Below, one piece after another: positions 9,429 to 16,764 of a stretch of DNA of 35,039 nucleotides. Both the position numbers and the translations under genes were made by a program. Source of the stretch: Pseudomonas sp. UBA4194. GTDB lineage: Bacteria; Pseudomonadota; Gammaproteobacteria; Pseudomonadales; Pseudomonadaceae. The notes under the pieces were generated by a model. The model was not told the origin of the DNA. It did no database searches and was given only the letters and a program-made list of their open reading frames with translations. Numbering within the stretch: the stretch's first letter is position 1; every line of letters begins with the position of its first letter. The stretch lies in the NCBI RefSeq assembly GCF_002379585.1, contig NZ_DFUE01000019.1:1-35039 (forward strand). The letters run 5' to 3'.

Positions 9429-10949
9429 TCACGCCGCGCGCTCTTCCAGGCCCATGAAGCGGCGCACCCGCTCACCGCGCGCTTCGTTGCGGATGGCGGC
9501 GGGGGCGGCATCCAGCTGAATGTTGCCGTTTTCCATGAACAGCACGCGATCGGAGATGGACATGGCGAAGTCCATCTCGTGGGTCACGATCAGCAGGGTC
9601 ATGCCTTCGCGGGCCAGGTCGCGGATGACGTTGAGCACATCGCCCACCAGCTCCGGATCGAGCGCCGAGGTCGGCTCGTCGAACAGCATGATTTCCGGCT
9701 CCATGGCCAAGGCTCGAGCAATGGCCACCCGCTGTTGCTGCCCGCCGGACAGCTGGTGGGGATATTTGTCGGCGTGTGCCAGCAGGCCAACCTTGTCGAG
9801 CAGTGCGTAGGCGCGCTGCTCGCTGATGGCGCTGTCGACACCGTGATAGCGCGGCGCCAATGTGACGTTGTCGAGGATGGTGCGATGGGGGAACAGGTTG
9901 AAGTTCTGGAACACCATGCCGATGTGCCGTATGCCTCGCCGCACCTGAGCATTGTTGGGGGCGTCGGCGGCGTTGATGAAGCTCTCGCCGAACAGCACGA
10001 TCTCACCCTGATCGATGGTTTCCAGCCCATTGACCGTACGAATCAGCGAAGTCTTCCCGGAGCCGGAGGGGCCGATAATGGCAACCACCTGTCCGGCCTG
10101 CACCTTCAGATCAATACCTTTGAGCACTTCGTGGTCGCCATAGCGCTTATGGATGTTCTGCAACTGCAAGGCCGGTGCTGCGCCACTTTCTGGTTGCGCA
10201 CGCGGCACCAGCGCAGGCGTGCCGACCCTGGCCTTGAGCGCCTTCATTGCATCGTCGTCCAGCGTCTGCGGCTTGCGCGCGCTGAGGTCGAGCCAGCTCT
10301 CCAGGCGCTGGAACAGCCAGGCGAACACGCTGACGATCAATACGTAGTACACGCCCACCGCCGCCAGCGTTTCCATTACCAGAAAGTTCTGTGCATACAG
10401 GCGCTGGCCAATGGTCAGAATCTCGGTCAAGGAAATCACCGACACCAGCGAAGTGAGTTTGACCACGGTGATGTATTCGTTGATCAGCGTCGGCAATGAA
10501 ATGCGAAACGCCTGGGGAATCACGATCAGCCGTTGCAGGCCAAGGAACCCAATACCCAATGCGCGCCCGGCCTCCTTCTGCCCCTTGACCACCGAGATCA
10601 GGCCACCACGGTGAATCTCGGCCATGTACGCAGCCTCCGTGACCACCAAGGCCAGAAGCCCCGAGTAGAACGGATCGGACAACACGCTGCTGCTGGCGGG
10701 AAAGAGCTGCGGCAGGTTGTAGACGAATACCACCAGCACCAACAGCGGGATGCTGCGAAAGAACCAGATATAAATCGACGCCGGCACCCGCATCCAGCGC
10801 GAGCTGGACAGCTTGGCCGAAGCTAGCAGGAGCCCCAGCAGCATGCCGATCAACCACGCCAGTGCGCTGAGCTTCACCACCGTCCAGCTGGCGACCCAGA
10901 ATGCCGACATCGAGAACAGAGAAATAAAATAGGACCAATCGAATTGCAT
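9429..10949 (-). CDS. Polar amino-acid ABC transporter, fused permease and ATPase
   Basis: This single 506-aa protein combines two subunits that are usually separate genes. Residues 1 to about 225 are a HisM/GlnP-type inner-membrane permease with several hydrophobic helices and the family-typical segment around YSGLLALVVTEAAYMAEIHR. After a linker, residues from about 260 are a HisP/GlnQ-type ATPase: Walker A GPSGSGKT (about 295), signature LSGGQQQR (about 400), Walker B MLFDEPTSALDPE (about 420) and the switch motif VTHEMDFA. The upstream binding-protein gene is in the same operon. I chose the ATG at 10949 rather than a GTG at 10955 because GAGG lies 5 nt before the ATG. The substrate cannot be read from sequence beyond a polar amino acid. 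Confidence 0.9.
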   Translation of the reverse strand: MQFDWSYFISLFSMSAFWVASWTVVKLSALAWLIGMLLGLLLASAKLSSSRWMRVPASIYIWFFRSIPLLVLVVFVYNLPQLFPASSSVLSDPFYSGLLALVVTEAAYMAEIHRGGLISVVKGQKEAGRALGIGFLGLQRLIVIPQAFRISLPTLINEYITVVKLTSLVSVISLTEILTIGQRLYAQNFLVMETLAAVGVYYVLIVSVFAWLFQRLESWLDLSARKPQTLDDDAMKALKARVGTPALVPRAQPESGAAPALQLQNIHKRYGDHEVLKGIDLKVQAGQVVAIIGPSGSGKTSLIRTVNGLETIDQGEIVLFGESFINAADAPNNAQVRRGIRHIGMVFQNFNLFPHRTILDNVTLAPRYHGVDSAISEQRAYALLDKVGLLAHADKYPHQLSGGQQQRVAIARALAMEPEIMLFDEPTSALDPELVGDVLNVIRDLAREGMTLLIVTHEMDFAMSISDRVLFMENGNIQLDAAPAAIRNEARGERVRRFMGLEERAA

Positions 10950-10961
10950 AGGCACCTCACA

Positions 10962-10986
10962 CCGCCGCCCCGAGCGGGGGCGGCGG
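10962..10986 (-). promoter_or_regulatory. GC-rich hairpin between binding protein and permease-ATPase
   Basis: A perfect 10-bp stem (10962-10971 with 10977-10986) closes a 5-nt loop. On the minus-strand mRNA it starts a few nt after the binding-protein stop codon and ends just before the GAGG ribosome site of the permease-ATPase gene. No U-tract follows, so it is not a classic terminator. In other binding-protein-dependent systems such intercistronic hairpins stabilise the upstream message, keeping binding protein in excess over membrane components. That role is inferred here. Confidence 0.7.
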
Positions 10987-10992
10987 CTGACG

Positions 10993-11793
10993 TTAGTTGG
11001 AGACCGCTTCCAGGTCGTACTTCTTCAGGATCGCCGCGTATTCGCCGTTCTTCTTGCTCTCTTCCAAGGCCTTGAGCAGCGCCTGGTAGGTCTCGTCATT
11101 GCCTTTCTTCACATAGATGCCCAGGGTCTGCGGATAGACCAGCTTTTCGGACGTCACTACCACTCGGCCTTTGCTGCGCTCGGCGATCATGTGCGCGGCA
11201 CCGGCTATTTCCACCTGGGCCTGGACGTTCTTAGAGAGCAGTGCCTGGGTCACTTCAGGCGCCGACGGAAATTCGCTGATGGTGATCGCGCCTTTGTTGT
11301 TCGGCAGGCAGTACTCGGTGGACAGTTTGTTGAAAGCTGCCACCCAGGTAGTGCCTTTTTCCAGGCCAACCTTCAGGCCACAGAGGTCTTCCGGCACCTT
11401 GGGGCTCTGGGCACTGTCCTTGGGCACCATGATCGCCGCGCCGGTATTGGCGTAGGGGATGGTCTGCGCCTGTACCTGACGCTCCGGCGTGATGTACATA
11501 CCGGAGATGATCGCGTCGAAATGGCCGGCATTCAGACCCAGGATCAGGTTGGGAAACTTGGTATCGACGAACGCCGCCTTGACGCCCATCTGCTTGGCCA
11601 GCGCGTGGGCCAGTTCGGGGTCCGAACCCACCACGTTGTTGTTGGCATCATAGGATTCGAACGGCGGGTAGGTGATCTCCATGCCGACTTTCAACTGCCC
11701 CGGGGTGGCGGTAGTGGCAGCAACGCTGGCAGTGGTCGCGAGCAGGCCGCCGACCAGCAGGGTGATGGCAGACACAGTGGTTTTCTTGAGCAT
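10993..11793 (-). CDS. Amino-acid ABC transporter, periplasmic substrate-binding protein
   Basis: A 266-aa solute-binding protein of the family 3 (HisJ/GlnH) type. It begins with a clear signal peptide (MLKKTTVSAITLLVGGLLAT, cleavage likely near SVAA at 23-26). The family hallmarks follow: LKVGMEITYPPFESYD near the N terminus of the mature protein, GSDPELAHALAKQMG, and FDAIISGMYITPER. It would capture the substrate in the periplasm and deliver it to the permease-ATPase encoded 43 bp downstream. A GGAG site lies about 10 nt before the ATG. The region between this gene and the LysR gene (11794-12067) should hold the operon promoter, but I could not identify one with confidence. Confidence 0.92.
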   Translation of the reverse strand: MLKKTTVSAITLLVGGLLATTASVAATTATPGQLKVGMEITYPPFESYDANNNVVGSDPELAHALAKQMGVKAAFVDTKFPNLILGLNAGHFDAIISGMYITPERQVQAQTIPYANTGAAIMVPKDSAQSPKVPEDLCGLKVGLEKGTTWVAAFNKLSTEYCLPNNKGAITISEFPSAPEVTQALLSKNVQAQVEIAGAAHMIAERSKGRVVVTSEKLVYPQTLGIYVKKGNDETYQALLKALEESKKNGEYAAILKKYDLEAVSN

Positions 11794-12067
11794 GCGCTTG
11801 GAGCTCCGGTGAGGTCGTTTCAGGAAGGCAGTGCCTGGTCATTGACCTGACAAGCCGTTGCAACGAACGTACCGGGGGCATGGCGGGCGGGCGTGAGGCT
11901 GCAATCGGTGGCGATGCACCGCGCCGTCGCAGCGCCTGGCCCTGACTGTTCTGGCGCTGACGGCGAACGCTCGCACCGATAGGGTGCGCAGAGCCCGCCA
12001 AGGTACATAACGGGTCATGAATCAGCGGGTTGCAAGATTCAAGGCTGGCCCACGCGCACTGTGGTCG

Positions 12068-13003
12068 CTAGACGAATCGCGTGTCCGCCGTGTTTCCCAG
12101 CAACAGCGGCGCGTTGAGCTCGGTCACTTCGCGAATGTAATCCCACAACAGGGTAATCCGCTTCAACTTGCGCAGGTCCTCGCGGCAGTACATCCAGAAC
12201 TGCCGGGTGATCTGTACTTCATCCGGCAATACCGCCAGCAGCCGTGGGTCCTGCGCGGCCAGGAAGCACGGCAGAATCGCCAGCCCATGCCCTTGCAGCG
12301 CCGCCGTGTACTGAGCGATCACGCTGGTGCTGCGCAGTCCCGCGCTGGCGCCAGGCAACAGCTTGGCCAGGTACAGCAGTTCGGAACTGAACGCCAGGTC
12401 GTCGACGTAGCTGATGAAGCGATGTTTGCCCAGCTGTGCGCTGCTGTCGATCGCGCCATGGCGGTCCAGATAATCCTGGGTGGCGTACAGGCGCAGGCGG
12501 TAGTCGCAGAGTTTGCAGCGGACATAGGGCCCATGTTCGGGCCGCTCCAGGGCAATGACGATATCGGCTTCACGCTTGGACAGGCTGATGAAGTGGGGCA
12601 GCGGCAGGATATCTACCGAGATGGCTGGATAGGCATCGACGAAATGGCTCAGCTGCGGGGTGATGAAGAAACTGCCGAAACCTTCGGTGCAACCCATGCG
12701 GATGTGCCCGGACAGCGCCACGCCCGACCCCGAGACCTGCTCGCAGGCCATGTGCAAGGTGCTTTCGATGGACTCGGCCGAGGCCAGCAGGCGTTGACCT
12801 TCGGCAGTCAGTACGAAGCCGGTGGTGCGGGATTTTTCGAACAGCAGGGTACCCAGCGAGCTTTCCAGCGAACCGATGCGTCGAGACACCGTGGTGTAGT
12901 CGACCCCCAGGCGCTTGGCTGCGCTGCTGGCTTTGCGCGTGCGTGCCACTTCGAGAAAGAACTTGAGGTCGTCCCAGTTCAGGCTGCTGAGGTCTTTTTG
13001 CAT
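12068..13003 (-). CDS. LysR-family regulator, divergent from mmsAB
   Basis: A 311-aa LysR-type regulator with an N-terminal winged helix-turn-helix (LKFFLEVARTRKASSAAKRL, then YTTVSRRIGSLE at about 35-50) and a C-terminal effector domain. It is transcribed away from mmsA across a 98-bp gap, the usual arrangement for a LysR protein that controls the divergent catabolic genes. I therefore infer, without direct proof, that it regulates mmsAB in response to a valine or isobutyrate pathway intermediate. No strong ribosome site precedes the ATG. The next gene downstream on the same strand is the ABC transporter operon, about 270 bp away, so it is probably a separate unit. Confidence 0.88.
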   Translation of the reverse strand: MQKDLSSLNWDDLKFFLEVARTRKASSAAKRLGVDYTTVSRRIGSLESSLGTLLFEKSRTTGFVLTAEGQRLLASAESIESTLHMACEQVSGSGVALSGHIRMGCTEGFGSFFITPQLSHFVDAYPAISVDILPLPHFISLSKREADIVIALERPEHGPYVRCKLCDYRLRLYATQDYLDRHGAIDSSAQLGKHRFISYVDDLAFSSELLYLAKLLPGASAGLRSTSVIAQYTAALQGHGLAILPCFLAAQDPRLLAVLPDEVQITRQFWMYCREDLRKLKRITLLWDYIREVTELNAPLLLGNTADTRFV

Positions 13004-13025
13004 GTTGGACCGGCTTTTATATGGG

Positions 13026-13062
13026 TTCTTGTTAGATGTTTGCAGCTTCTATACTCACTGCA
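13026..13062 (+). promoter_or_regulatory. Candidate mmsA promoter with overlapping palindrome
   Basis: TATACT at 13050-13055 is a good -10 candidate. TTCTTG at 13026-13031 (18-bp spacer) or TTGTTA at 13029-13034 (15-bp spacer) could act as -35. An inverted repeat TGCAG-N12-CTGCA (13041-13062) surrounds the -10 element and could be an operator for the divergent LysR protein. The transcript would start about 40 nt before the mmsA ATG. Confidence 0.4.
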
Positions 13063-13101
13063 GAACCGTCTCGCCACAACAATAAATACGCGGAGGTCAT
13101 C

Positions 13102-14628
13102 ATGAACGTGTCCGTTCAACCGAATGCCAGCAAGGTCGACGATGTAAAACTGCTGATCGATGGTCAGTGGGTCGCTTCAACCACCCGCGAATGGCGCGAC
13201 ATCGTCAATCCCGCCACCCAACAAGTACTCGCCCGTGTGCCCTTCGCCACCACCGATGAAGTGGATGCCGCCGTGGCGGCCGCTCAGCGCGCCTTCAAGA
13301 CCTGGCGCCTGACCCCTATCGGCGCGCGCATGCGCATCATGCTCAAGTTGCAGGCGTTGATTCGCGAACACTCCAAACGCATCGCCCAGACCCTCAGTGC
13401 CGAACAGGGCAAGACCATCGCCGATGCCGAGGGGGATATCTTCCGCGGCCTGGAAGTGGTGGAGCACGCTTGTTCCATCGGCAGTCTGCAGATGGGCGAG
13501 TTTGCCGAGAACGTTGCCGGCGGCGTCGATACCTACACCCTGCGCCAGCCCATCGGTGTGTGCGCGGGCATCACCCCGTTCAATTTCCCGGCGATGATTC
13601 CGCTGTGGATGTTTCCCATGGCCATCGTCTGTGGCAACACCTTCGTGCTCAAACCCTCCGAGCAGGACCCGCTGTCCACGGTGCAACTGGTGGAGCTGGC
13701 GCTGGAAGCAGGCGTTCCACCGGGCGTGCTGAACGTGGTGCATGGCGGCAAGGAGGTGGTGGACGCGCTGTGTACTCATGCTGACATCAAGGCAGTGTCT
13801 TTCGTCGGCTCCACCGCGGTGGGCACCCATGTGTACGACCTCGCCGGCAAGCACGGCAAGCGCGTGCAGGCGATGATGGGCGCGAAGAACCACGCCGTGG
13901 TGCTGCCGGACGCCAACCGCGAGCAGACCCTCAATGCGCTGGTGGGGGCTGCATTCGGTGCCGCCGGGCAGCGTTGCATGGCCACCTCGGTAGCGGTGCT
14001 GGTGGGCAAGTCGCGCGAGTGGATCCCGGACCTCAAGGCCCTGGCGCAGAAGCTCACCGTCAACGCTGGCAGCGAGCCGGGCACGGACGTAGGCCCGGTG
14101 ATCTCCAAACGCGCGCTGGAGCGCGTGATCGGCTTGATCGACAGTGGCGTGCAGCAGGGCGCGACCCTGGAACTGGACGGCCGAGGCGTGCAGGTGCCGG
14201 GCTATGAGCAAGGCAACTTCGTCGGTCCGACCCTGTTCAGTGGCGTGACCACCGACATGCAGATCTACACCCAGGAGATTTTCGGCCCGGTGCTGGTCAC
14301 CCTTGAGGTGGACACACTGGATGAGGCCATTGCCCTGGTCAACGGCAACCCGTTCGGTAACGGCGTAGGCCTGTTCACCCAGAGCGGCGCGGCGGCGCGC
14401 AAGTTTCAGAGCGAGATCGACGTCGGTCAGGTCGGCATCAACATTCCCATCCCGGTTCCTGTTCCGTTCTTCAGCTTCACCGGTTCGCGTGGCTCCAAAC
14501 TCGGCGACCTGGGGCCCTATGGCAAGCAGGTGGTGCAGTTCTATACCCAGACCAAGACGGTGACGGCACGCTGGTTCGATGACGACAGCGTCAACGATGG
14601 CGTCAACACCACCATCACCCTGAAGTAG
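13102..14628 (+). CDS. mmsA: CoA-acylating methylmalonate-semialdehyde dehydrogenase
   Basis: MmsA oxidises methylmalonate semialdehyde to propionyl-CoA (and malonate semialdehyde to acetyl-CoA) with NAD and CoA. This is the last step of valine breakdown and also serves beta-alanine and inositol catabolism. The 508-aa protein has the aldehyde dehydrogenase fold: the NAD-site segment TPFNFPAMIPLWMFP, KPSEQDPLS, and the catalytic cysteine in GAAGQRCMA (Cys292). The segment IPVPVPFFSFTGSRGS is typical of this family. The ATG at 13102 follows GGAGG at 13092-13096 by 5 nt; longer in-frame starts upstream are not needed. mmsB follows after 10 bp, forming the mmsAB operon known from Pseudomonas. Confidence 0.95.
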   Translation: MNVSVQPNASKVDDVKLLIDGQWVASTTREWRDIVNPATQQVLARVPFATTDEVDAAVAAAQRAFKTWRLTPIGARMRIMLKLQALIREHSKRIAQTLSAEQGKTIADAEGDIFRGLEVVEHACSIGSLQMGEFAENVAGGVDTYTLRQPIGVCAGITPFNFPAMIPLWMFPMAIVCGNTFVLKPSEQDPLSTVQLVELALEAGVPPGVLNVVHGGKEVVDALCTHADIKAVSFVGSTAVGTHVYDLAGKHGKRVQAMMGAKNHAVVLPDANREQTLNALVGAAFGAAGQRCMATSVAVLVGKSREWIPDLKALAQKLTVNAGSEPGTDVGPVISKRALERVIGLIDSGVQQGATLELDGRGVQVPGYEQGNFVGPTLFSGVTTDMQIYTQEIFGPVLVTLEVDTLDEAIALVNGNPFGNGVGLFTQSGAAARKFQSEIDVGQVGINIPIPVPVPFFSFTGSRGSKLGDLGPYGKQVVQFYTQTKTVTARWFDDDSVNDGVNTTITLK

Positions 14629-14638
14629 GAGAGCTGCC

Positions 14639-15523
14639 ATGAACATCGCTTTCATCGGCCTGGGCAACATGGGTGCACCCATGGCCCGCAACCTGCTCAA
14701 GTCCGGCCACACCCTGCATCTGTTCGACCTCAACCAGACCGTGCTGGCGGAGCTGGCGGAACTGGGCGGCAACATCAGCGCTTCGCCCAAGGATGCCGCA
14801 GCGCAAGGGGATCTGGTGATCACCATGTTGCCCGCGGCGACTCATGTGCGCAGTGTCTATCTGAGTGAAGACGGCGTGCTGGCCGGCATTCGCCAAGGCA
14901 CACCGGCAGTGGACTGCAGCACCATCGATCCGCAGACGGCACGGGACATCTGCGCGGCCGCGGCGGCCCAGGGTGTCGATCTGGGTGATGCGCCGGTGTC
15001 AGGTGGCACGGGCGGGGCCCAGGCTGGCACGCTGACCTTCATGGTCGGCGCCTCGGCAGACCTGTTTGGCCAGTTGCAGCCGGTGCTGGCGCAGATGGGC
15101 CGCAACATTGTGCACTGCGGCGAGGTCGGCACCGGGCAGATCGCCAAGATCTGCAACAACCTGCTGCTGGGGATTTCCATGATCGGGGTGTCCGAAGCCA
15201 TGGCCTTGGGCAATGCACTGGGCATCGATACCCAGGTGTTGGCCGGGATCATCAACAGCTCCACGGGCCGCTGCTGGAGTTCGGATACCTATAACCCTTG
15301 GCCTGGAGTCATCGAGACGGCGCCGGCGGCGCGGGGGTACAGCGGCGGCTTTGGCGCTGAATTGATGCTCAAGGATCTGGGACTGGCCACCGAGGCTGCC
15401 AAGCAGGTCCGCCAGCCGGTGATCATGGGTGCGCTGGCGCAACAGCTGTACCAGGCGATGAGCTTGCGAGGGGACGGCGGGCTGGATTTCTCTGCCATTA
15501 TCAAGGCCTATCAGCCTCGATGA
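14639..15523 (+). CDS. mmsB: 3-hydroxyisobutyrate dehydrogenase
   Basis: MmsB converts 3-hydroxyisobutyrate to methylmalonate semialdehyde using NAD, feeding its product to MmsA. The 294-aa protein starts with the Rossmann motif FIGLGNMGAPMARNLLKSGH. It has the substrate-binding signature DAPVSGGTGGAQAGTLTFMVG and the catalytic lysine in GQIAKICNNLL (Lys170), all standard for beta-hydroxyacid dehydrogenases. The AGGAG ribosome site (14627-14631) overlaps the mmsA stop codon, so the two genes are co-transcribed and probably translationally coupled. A hairpin lies about 40 bp after the stop. Confidence 0.95.
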   Translation: MNIAFIGLGNMGAPMARNLLKSGHTLHLFDLNQTVLAELAELGGNISASPKDAAAQGDLVITMLPAATHVRSVYLSEDGVLAGIRQGTPAVDCSTIDPQTARDICAAAAAQGVDLGDAPVSGGTGGAQAGTLTFMVGASADLFGQLQPVLAQMGRNIVHCGEVGTGQIAKICNNLLLGISMIGVSEAMALGNALGIDTQVLAGIINSSTGRCWSSDTYNPWPGVIETAPAARGYSGGFGAELMLKDLGLATEAAKQVRQPVIMGALAQQLYQAMSLRGDGGLDFSAIIKAYQPR

Positions 15524-15561
15524 ATGGGGGGCTGGGCCTGTGACTCCGGACCACACGCTAT

Positions 15562-15586
15562 CGGCCACGGTGTGAAGCCGTGGCCG
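15562..15586. terminator. Candidate bidirectional terminator after mmsB
   Basis: A perfect 9-bp stem (CGGCCACGG with CCGTGGCCG) closes a 7-nt loop between the convergent ends of mmsB and the broken adhesin gene. Neither strand has a clear T-run after it, so termination strength is uncertain. Confidence 0.45.
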
Positions 15587-15593
15587 TCAGCAA

Positions 15594-16519
15594 CTACTGA
15601 TAAGTGATGGTGAACTGCATGGATGCATTGGCCTTGCCTGGTTCTATCTGGTCCGCGGTCTTGTAGTAGGCCGCCTGCAAGGCAATGGCGTAATTGCCAG
15701 TTGGCTCGGTTTTGAGAAAACGATGGGCTTCGCCCAAGGTGACGACTGCATTGTTCTGATCGGTGATCTGAATACCCACGCCGCTGGCGCCGCCCTCGTC
15801 CAGAGCAAGGATGCCTTGTTTCGCATCGAATGCCGGATTGACCGGGTCGAGCTGGTAGCTGATGCCGCTCAAACCGGCGGGGCAATCGTTGAGTGCAATG
15901 CTGAATGCCTTTTTGCCAATGGTGGTACCAATGCCACCGAACTTGCTTGTGTACTGCTTGCCCAGGTCTACGTTGATCGAGGGGGTCTGGCAGCTGCTTT
16001 CAGTGAAGTTGACCGCATTGGACAGACTGATCACGACAACTCGTCCCTATCCACCGTCAGCGCGCCCAGTTTCCCGGTATCAAGGGTGCTGCCTTTGATT
16101 TCACCCGTCTTATACAGCGTTATCCCAATGTTTGACTGCGCGAAGCTGTAGCGGACATTGGGCGACAATATGCCGGGGTTTGGGGTAAAGCCGTCATTCA
16201 TATTGAGACGCACACCAATACCGGTATCGCCTAGCGGGCTTGGTTTACTACCGGTGGCGGTATCCCCACGGCCATTGGTGAATTGAAAGCTGCCCCCTGA
16301 GATACAGGTGAATGCAGGACTGTCGGTGGTTCGAGTCTTTGCCGAACTGTAGAGCACTGTGCCAACAGGTGTGTTCTTGGGAATGATGAGTGTTTTTGGA
16401 ACGGTAATCGTCAGCGTTCCTGAAGATCCATGGATATTGCAGGCGGCCCACGCGCTGTTTGCGGTGATCGCAAGTGTAAGCCCGCCCAGTGCGGACGCAA
16501 GATTTCTCACTTTGAACAT
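15594..16519 (-). pseudogene. Frameshifted fimbrial tip adhesin (orphan paralogue)
   Basis: This is a second copy of the tip adhesin found intact at 24561-25505. The N-terminal part (16519-16031) has a signal peptide (about MFKVRNLASALGGLTLAITA) and matches the paralogue through TLYKTGEIKGSTLDTGKLG. It then runs into a stop in a different frame. The C-terminal pilin-like half (from ISLSNAVNFTESSCQTPS to the end QFTITYQ) continues in the next frame from 16034. From the shared GKLG/GQLG to SNA/ANS the copy has 59 nt where the intact gene has 60. The simplest reading is one deleted base near 16035-16045. GTGA overlaps both pieces, but neither alone makes a normal two-domain adhesin. The gene has its own RcsB-box-like promoter. 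A sequencing error cannot be excluded. Confidence 0.8.
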
Positions 16520-16596
16520 AACCCTTCCAATATCAACGGTCTTGATACTCGCCACGCCGGCGCTTCAAGCCCATGCTCATGCCGTTTGGACGCGCA

Positions 16597-16641
16597 ATCA
16601 TAGGGATGGGGTTGTGGCGCTGAAATCAGAGGTTTCTTAAA
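16597..16641 (-). promoter_or_regulatory. RcsB-box-like promoter of the orphan adhesin (box A)
   Basis: Read on the minus strand, the 18-bp box TTTAAGAAACCTCTGATT (16641-16624) is followed after 21 bp by TATGAT (16602-16597), a good -10. The -35 position (about 16620-16625) is a poor hexamer and overlaps the box end, as expected of an activator-dependent promoter. The box, spacing and -10 are repeated upstream of the pilin operon. The box matches 11 of 14 positions of the E. coli RcsB consensus KMRGAWTMWYCTGS as I remember it. The leader to the ATG at 16519 is about 70 nt. Confidence 0.65.
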
Positions 16642-16712
16642 GCTGGGAAGCGAGCGGCTGATGGCTGCGCAGCTCCTGATGATCTGCGGTGTATAGCCGC
16701 TGAAAAAGCGGT

Positions 16713-16730
16713 TTTAAGAATCGTCTGATG
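16713..16730 (+). promoter_or_regulatory. RcsB-box-like element facing hybrid kinase 1 (box C)
   Basis: TTTAAGAATCGTCTGATG reads toward the kinase and shares 15 of 18 bases with each of the two fimbrial boxes when oriented the same way. It matches 12 of 14 positions of the remembered E. coli RcsB consensus. It ends only 34 bp before the kinase ATG. The equivalent -10 position (16752-16757, TAGTTT) is weak, so this site may autoregulate the cassette, act as a repressor site, or serve the adhesin promoter from a distance. Confidence 0.55.
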
Positions 16731-16764
16731 GGTTTGATGGCAGTGGGTGCGTAGTTTGCACTCA

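Noticed and set aside
11794..12067. TTGCAA / TTATGT pair as promoter of the ABC operon
   Set aside because: The spacing is 19 bp and both hexamers are weak; not enough to list as a feature.
12017..13105. Long plus-strand ORF opposite the LysR gene
   Set aside because: It is antisense to a clear LysR protein, has low-complexity Gln/Arg-rich translation and no ribosome site; typical shadow ORF in GC-rich DNA.
13177..14826. 549-aa minus-strand ORF across mmsA and mmsB
   Set aside because: It spans two well-supported genes on the other strand and its His/Arg/Gln-rich translation resembles no family.
16031..16034. GTGA overlap read as a designed two-gene adhesin
   Set aside because: The intact paralogue encodes both halves in one frame, and the C-terminal half alone has no signal peptide, so it could not reach the periplasm.
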